Shown piece after piece: positions 60,826 to 64,000 of a DNA stretch of 64,000 bases (positions are counted from its first letter, which is position 1; each line of letters opens with the position of its first letter). The position numbers were made by a program, and so were the translations under genes. The notes under the pieces were generated by a model. The model made no database searches. It saw nothing but the letters and a program-made list of their open reading frames with translations, and was not told the origin of the DNA. The stretch is from NVTR01 sp036479015 (GTDB lineage: Bacteria; Pseudomonadota; Alphaproteobacteria; Rhodobacterales; Rhodobacteraceae). Where the stretch lies: the NCBI GenBank assembly GCA_036479015.1, contig JAZGFB010000048.1, positions 1 to 64,000 on the forward strand, given 5' to 3'.

Positions 60826-60980
60826 ATCATGCTCTCCTAGAAATTATGGGTGCGACTCACCCGGTGTAAACGGGGCGGAAACTAGCTGGTGTTCTTAGTA
60901 TTGCCAAGTTTGTGTGTTGCTGTCTGTAATAGGTACAGTAGGGTATGGGCTCTGGCCGGGGAAGAGTTTGGATTTCTACT

Positions 60981-62921
60981 ATGAGAAATGCCCTAATTGC
61001 ATTGATTTTACTAGCTTTTTCTGGATATTCTGTTCCTGCTCAGGAACAGGCCCAGGCAGCGTCTTTACGCAAGGCAATGGACTATGTTGCCAGCGGTGAT
61101 TGGGTTAAGGCGGCTGATGCTGCCCAATCGGGCGGGCAAATAACGCGCGATATTGTAGATTGGCACCGGTTGCGCGCCGGGGCAGGGGCATTTTCAGAGT
61201 ATCTGGCATTTCTGGACCGGCGGGATGACTGGCCCGGTCTGCCCTTGATGCGCCACCTGGGCGAAGGCAATATCACTGGCTCGGCAAATCCGGCGGATGT
61301 GATCGGATATTTTGCAACGCTTCCACCGCAATCCGGTGCCGGGGCATTACATTTGGCAACGGCCTATGCAGCCACCGGAAAATCCGACCTGGCCCAGGCA
61401 GAAATAATCCGTGCCTGGCGCAACCTGATGCTTTCCAAATCCCAAGAAGCACGGTTCTTAAAGGGTTATGGCCCCGCGCTGGTAAACCACCACAGGGCCC
61501 GCCAAGACATGCTGCTATGGGACGGTAAAACGAAAGAAGCCGAAAGGCTGAACACCCTGGTTGGCTCAAGCTACAAAGCACTTGCACGGGCCCGGATCGG
61601 GCTGATCAACCGGGGCAATGGGCTGACAGCGCTTATTAAAGCCGTGCCCAAAGAATTGGCGGATGATCCCGGGCTGGCCTATGCGCGTTTTGCACGGCGC
61701 GCTGATAAGGGGCAGGTGGATGGCGCGATTGAGCTGATACTGGCCCAAAGCGCATCATCGGCGACACTGGGCAGACCGGATGCCTGGGGCAACAGACGCC
61801 GGGAATATGCCCGGCGGATGATGCGGGCGGGCAAGGCAGAACTGGCCTATGAATTGGCCGCCAACCATCATTTGGATGAAGGTGACAATTTCATTGACCT
61901 GGAATGGCTGGCCGGGTTCATCGCGCTCAGCGATCTGGACGATCCTGAAAAAGCACTGGCCCATTTCAGACGGTTTCGCGCATCCGTTGAAACACCCATT
62001 TCCCAGGGCCGCGCCGCGTATTGGGAAGGGCGCGCCCATGACGCATTGGGCGACGCCGAGGCAGCACAGGCAGCCTATGAATACGGGGCTGAATATCAGA
62101 CCAGTTTTTATGGGCAACTTGCCGCTGAAAAAGCCGGGCTTGGCATGGACCCGCGCCTGACCGGCACCAAAGAATACCCGGATTTTCGCAAATCTGACCA
62201 CGGGGACAGCACAGTTTTACAGGCAGCGATCCTGTTTCACGACGCTGGTTACCCATTGCTGTTTGCCCGGTTTACCCGGCACTTGGCCGAAATTCTAACG
62301 ACGCAAGAGCGCGGCTCACTGGCGCAACTGGCGCTGGAGCTGGATGAACCTTTTGCGGCTCTTTATATGGCAAAATATGCTGCCCAAAGCGGCGATGTTC
62401 TCATGCAGTCATATTATCCGCTCACAGATATCGTGGCGTCACAACCACGTGTGCCGCCGGAACTGACCCTGTCAATCATCCGCCGGGAAAGTGAGTTCTT
62501 TCCCGTGATCACCAGCCCGGTCGGGGCGCAAGGCTTGATGCAGTTGATGCCAAACACCGCCAAGGCGATGGCGAAAAAATTGAACGTCTCGTTCAGCGTG
62601 TCGCGCCTGACCGCGGACCCCGCCTATAATGCCCAACTGGGCAGTGCTTACCTTGACGAACTGATCGACGATATGGGCCCGTATTATCCCTTTGTAGCAG
62701 CGGGCTATAATGCCGGACCAAGCAGGCCAAAAAACTGGGCGCGCCAATATGGCGATCCGCGTCGATCGGTTACGGCGGCGGTGGATTGGGTGGAACATAT
62801 CCCATTTCGAGAGACCCGAAACTATGTGATGCGGGTAATGGAAAGCCTGGCCGTGTACCGGGCCCGCCTGTCAGGTGAGGTGTCAGAATTGCGCCTAAGC
62901 AAGGATATGATTGGCCGTTAA
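60981..62921 (+). CDS. soluble lytic murein transglycosylase
   Basis: This 646-residue exported enzyme of the Slt70 type cleaves peptidoglycan to anhydromuropeptides. It has a signal peptide (MRNALIALILLAFSGYSVPA), a long alpha-superhelical U-domain (residues about 30-480) and a C-terminal SLT domain: ISIIRRESEFFP-like SIIRRESEFFPVI with the catalytic Glu, SPVGAQGLMQLMPNTAK, YNAQLGSAYLDELID and FVAAGYNAGPSRPKNW. Start ATG at 60981 gives the signal peptide at the N-terminus. It converges with the MnmD-like gene. Confidence 0.92.
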   Translation: MRNALIALILLAFSGYSVPAQEQAQAASLRKAMDYVASGDWVKAADAAQSGGQITRDIVDWHRLRAGAGAFSEYLAFLDRRDDWPGLPLMRHLGEGNITGSANPADVIGYFATLPPQSGAGALHLATAYAATGKSDLAQAEIIRAWRNLMLSKSQEARFLKGYGPALVNHHRARQDMLLWDGKTKEAERLNTLVGSSYKALARARIGLINRGNGLTALIKAVPKELADDPGLAYARFARRADKGQVDGAIELILAQSASSATLGRPDAWGNRRREYARRMMRAGKAELAYELAANHHLDEGDNFIDLEWLAGFIALSDLDDPEKALAHFRRFRASVETPISQGRAAYWEGRAHDALGDAEAAQAAYEYGAEYQTSFYGQLAAEKAGLGMDPRLTGTKEYPDFRKSDHGDSTVLQAAILFHDAGYPLLFARFTRHLAEILTTQERGSLAQLALELDEPFAALYMAKYAAQSGDVLMQSYYPLTDIVASQPRVPPELTLSIIRRESEFFPVITSPVGAQGLMQLMPNTAKAMAKKLNVSFSVSRLTADPAYNAQLGSAYLDELIDDMGPYYPFVAAGYNAGPSRPKNWARQYGDPRRSVTAAVDWVEHIPFRETRNYVMRVMESLAVYRARLSGEVSELRLSKDMIGR

Positions 62922-62949
62922 TATGCTACGCAGGCGCGGGTTGCTTCGG

Positions 62950-63630
62950 CTATGTCTTTGGGGCTTTTTTGCCAACGGTCATATGCCGTTTCCGGCCATA
63001 TCCGGGGCATCTGTTCACGTCGAACCCGGCATCGCCCAGCGCCCGGCGCACATGTCCAGCAGCTGTGTAAGTGGCAAAAGTACCATCACCCGTGGTGTGC
63101 CTTGCGACATCGGCCAAAAGTTTCTCCCCCCAAAGCTGGGGATTTTTAGCTGGGGAAAAGCCATCCAGAAACCAGGCATCTGCGATATCGTTCCAATGGG
63201 GCAGTGTTTGCCTGGCGTCACCGGTGATAACACGCAGCTTAAGGCTTGGAAGATCAAGGCAGCCGCTGCCATTGGGCCAGTGTTTCAGAAATACCACCGT
63301 CAAATAGGCCAGTTCAGGAAAGCCATGCAGGGCAGTTTCCATATCTGTCAGCGCCATCGGGTATTGCTCAAAACTTGTGAAATACAGTGGGCCGGTTTGC
63401 TCGGACCGGTTCCACAGATCCCAGGCGCACAGCATGTTCAGCCCGGTGCCAAAACCCAATTCAGCAATGTGAAAACCGGGCCTAAAACGGGCTGGCAGAC
63501 CGTTACCCGCCAGAAAAACATGGCCGGTTTCGGCCAGGCCGTCGTTTAGCGAAAAATATGGGTCATCAAACCGGGTTGAAACCGGGGTGGCCCCGTCACG
63601 CCATTGGATATCTGCTGTCTGGTCTGGCAT
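62950..63630 (-). CDS. mnmD: tRNA U34 methyltransferase, MnmD-like
   Basis: This 226-residue SAM methyltransferase, equivalent to the N-terminal half of MnmC, methylates the nm5s2U34 wobble base of tRNA. Motifs: IAELGFGTGLNMLCAWDLWN for SAM binding, ITGDARQTLPHW, and WFLDGFSPAKNPQLWGEKLL. Start MPDQTADIQWRDGATPVS at 63630; the in-frame upstream part lies in the promoter region of the neighbour. A divergent FAD oxidoreductase begins 61 bases away and may be the other MnmC half as a separate protein. Confidence 0.88.
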   Translation of the reverse strand: MPDQTADIQWRDGATPVSTRFDDPYFSLNDGLAETGHVFLAGNGLPARFRPGFHIAELGFGTGLNMLCAWDLWNRSEQTGPLYFTSFEQYPMALTDMETALHGFPELAYLTVVFLKHWPNGSGCLDLPSLKLRVITGDARQTLPHWNDIADAWFLDGFSPAKNPQLWGEKLLADVARHTTGDGTFATYTAAGHVRRALGDAGFDVNRCPGYGRKRHMTVGKKAPKT

Positions 63631-63691
63631 CGGTGAATAGCCTAAAGCTGGGTTGGTGGCGGGACAATGGTGAAAGGGTACAGCATTGGCA

Positions 63692-64000
63692 ATGGTTGAT
63701 GTGACAGTAATGGGGGCGGGCATTTCCGGGCTGACAATTGCCTATGAATGCGCACGGCGCGGCGCGTCAGTACAGGTGATTGATCCACGCGGCGCTGGTG
63801 CGGGATCAAGCGGTGGTGTTGTGGGCGCGCTGGCGCCGCACACCCCAGAACGCTGGGAGCTGAAAAAAGAATTTCAGCTGGACAGCCTGCTAATGGCACA
63901 GGGGTTTTGGAACGGCGTTGATGGCCGGTCCGGGTTAAGCTCTGGCTATGGCCGGGTTGGCCGGTTGCAGATAATTGCCAATGAACGGTTACTAGCTTTG
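63692..64000 (+). CDS. FAD-dependent oxidoreductase, partial (MnmC C-terminal half-like)
   Basis: The first 103 residues start MVDVTVMGAGISGLTIAYEC, the FAD-binding Rossmann motif, then SSGGVVGALAPHTPERWELK and GRVGRLQIIANE. This fits DadA/MnmC2-type oxidases. Beside an MnmD-like gene, a role in tRNA U34 modification (removing the carboxymethyl part of cmnm5s2U) is likely. The gene runs off the right edge. Confidence 0.8.
   Translation, partial: MVDVTVMGAGISGLTIAYECARRGASVQVIDPRGAGAGSSGGVVGALAPHTPERWELKKEFQLDSLLMAQGFWNGVDGRSGLSSGYGRVGRLQIIANERLLAL

Noticed and set aside
1..64000. CRISPR array, rRNA, tRNA, prophage or integrated plasmid
   Set aside because: No regularly spaced repeats, no rRNA or tRNA sequence and no phage or conjugation genes were found on either strand.

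Overview
The window looks like a chromosomal segment of an alphaproteobacterium of the Rhodobacterales (Roseobacter/Rhodobacter group). The support is the petABC cytochrome bc1 operon with a 187-residue Rieske protein, a PetP/PetR regulator pair, BioG-type biotin synthesis under BioR boxes of the form TTATMKATAA, and many ATGA-type gene overlaps. No rRNA, tRNA, CRISPR array or phage was seen. The assignment rests on gene content only; no database search was possible.

Layout. 1-560: remnants of two IS3-family elements, one inserted in the other. 725-9680: a divergent exopolysaccharide-type locus. It has two genes leftward (an unknown exported protein and a DUF3131 protein) and four rightward (acyltransferase, STAS-nucleotidyltransferase fusion, BcsA-like glycosyltransferase, second DUF3131 protein). 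9805-14959: nadABC, a PaiB-like protein, a small hypothetical gene and an outer membrane barrel. 15218-17955: petABC and its terminator. 18010-19024: an ArsR-type pseudogene beside an alpha/beta hydrolase. 19180-22535: thiBPQ behind a TPP riboswitch. 22630-28765: aroC, a thioredoxin/CcdA pair, an HU gene, and AMP nucleosidase with adenine deaminase. 28827-34977: an epimerase-like gene; a histone deacetylase-family/xseB/ispA/dxs operon; petPR. 35141-36010: ilvE.

36039-44877 is the most unusual part. It is a leftward cluster of three dynamin-like GTPases, an intact dual-specificity-type phosphatase, a roadblock/LC7-like protein, a protein with a Lys/Ala-rich linker, and a degenerate ABC ATPase fused to what appears to be a phosphatase domain without its catalytic cysteine. 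I know of no described system with this composition. A membrane-remodelling or polarity role is inferred.

45495-47725: a ferredoxin-reductase-truncated globin fusion and an atypical GFA-family protein. 47717-50459: fumarylacetoacetase and homogentisate dioxygenase for tyrosine breakdown. 50783-56817: biotin genes (bioR rightward; bioBFDAGC leftward) with readable BioR operators. 56963-64000: aromatic aminotransferase, sulfurtransferase, a glycine-rich small protein, smpB, dapA, lytic transglycosylase, an MnmD-like methyltransferase, and the start of an FAD oxidoreductase running off the window.
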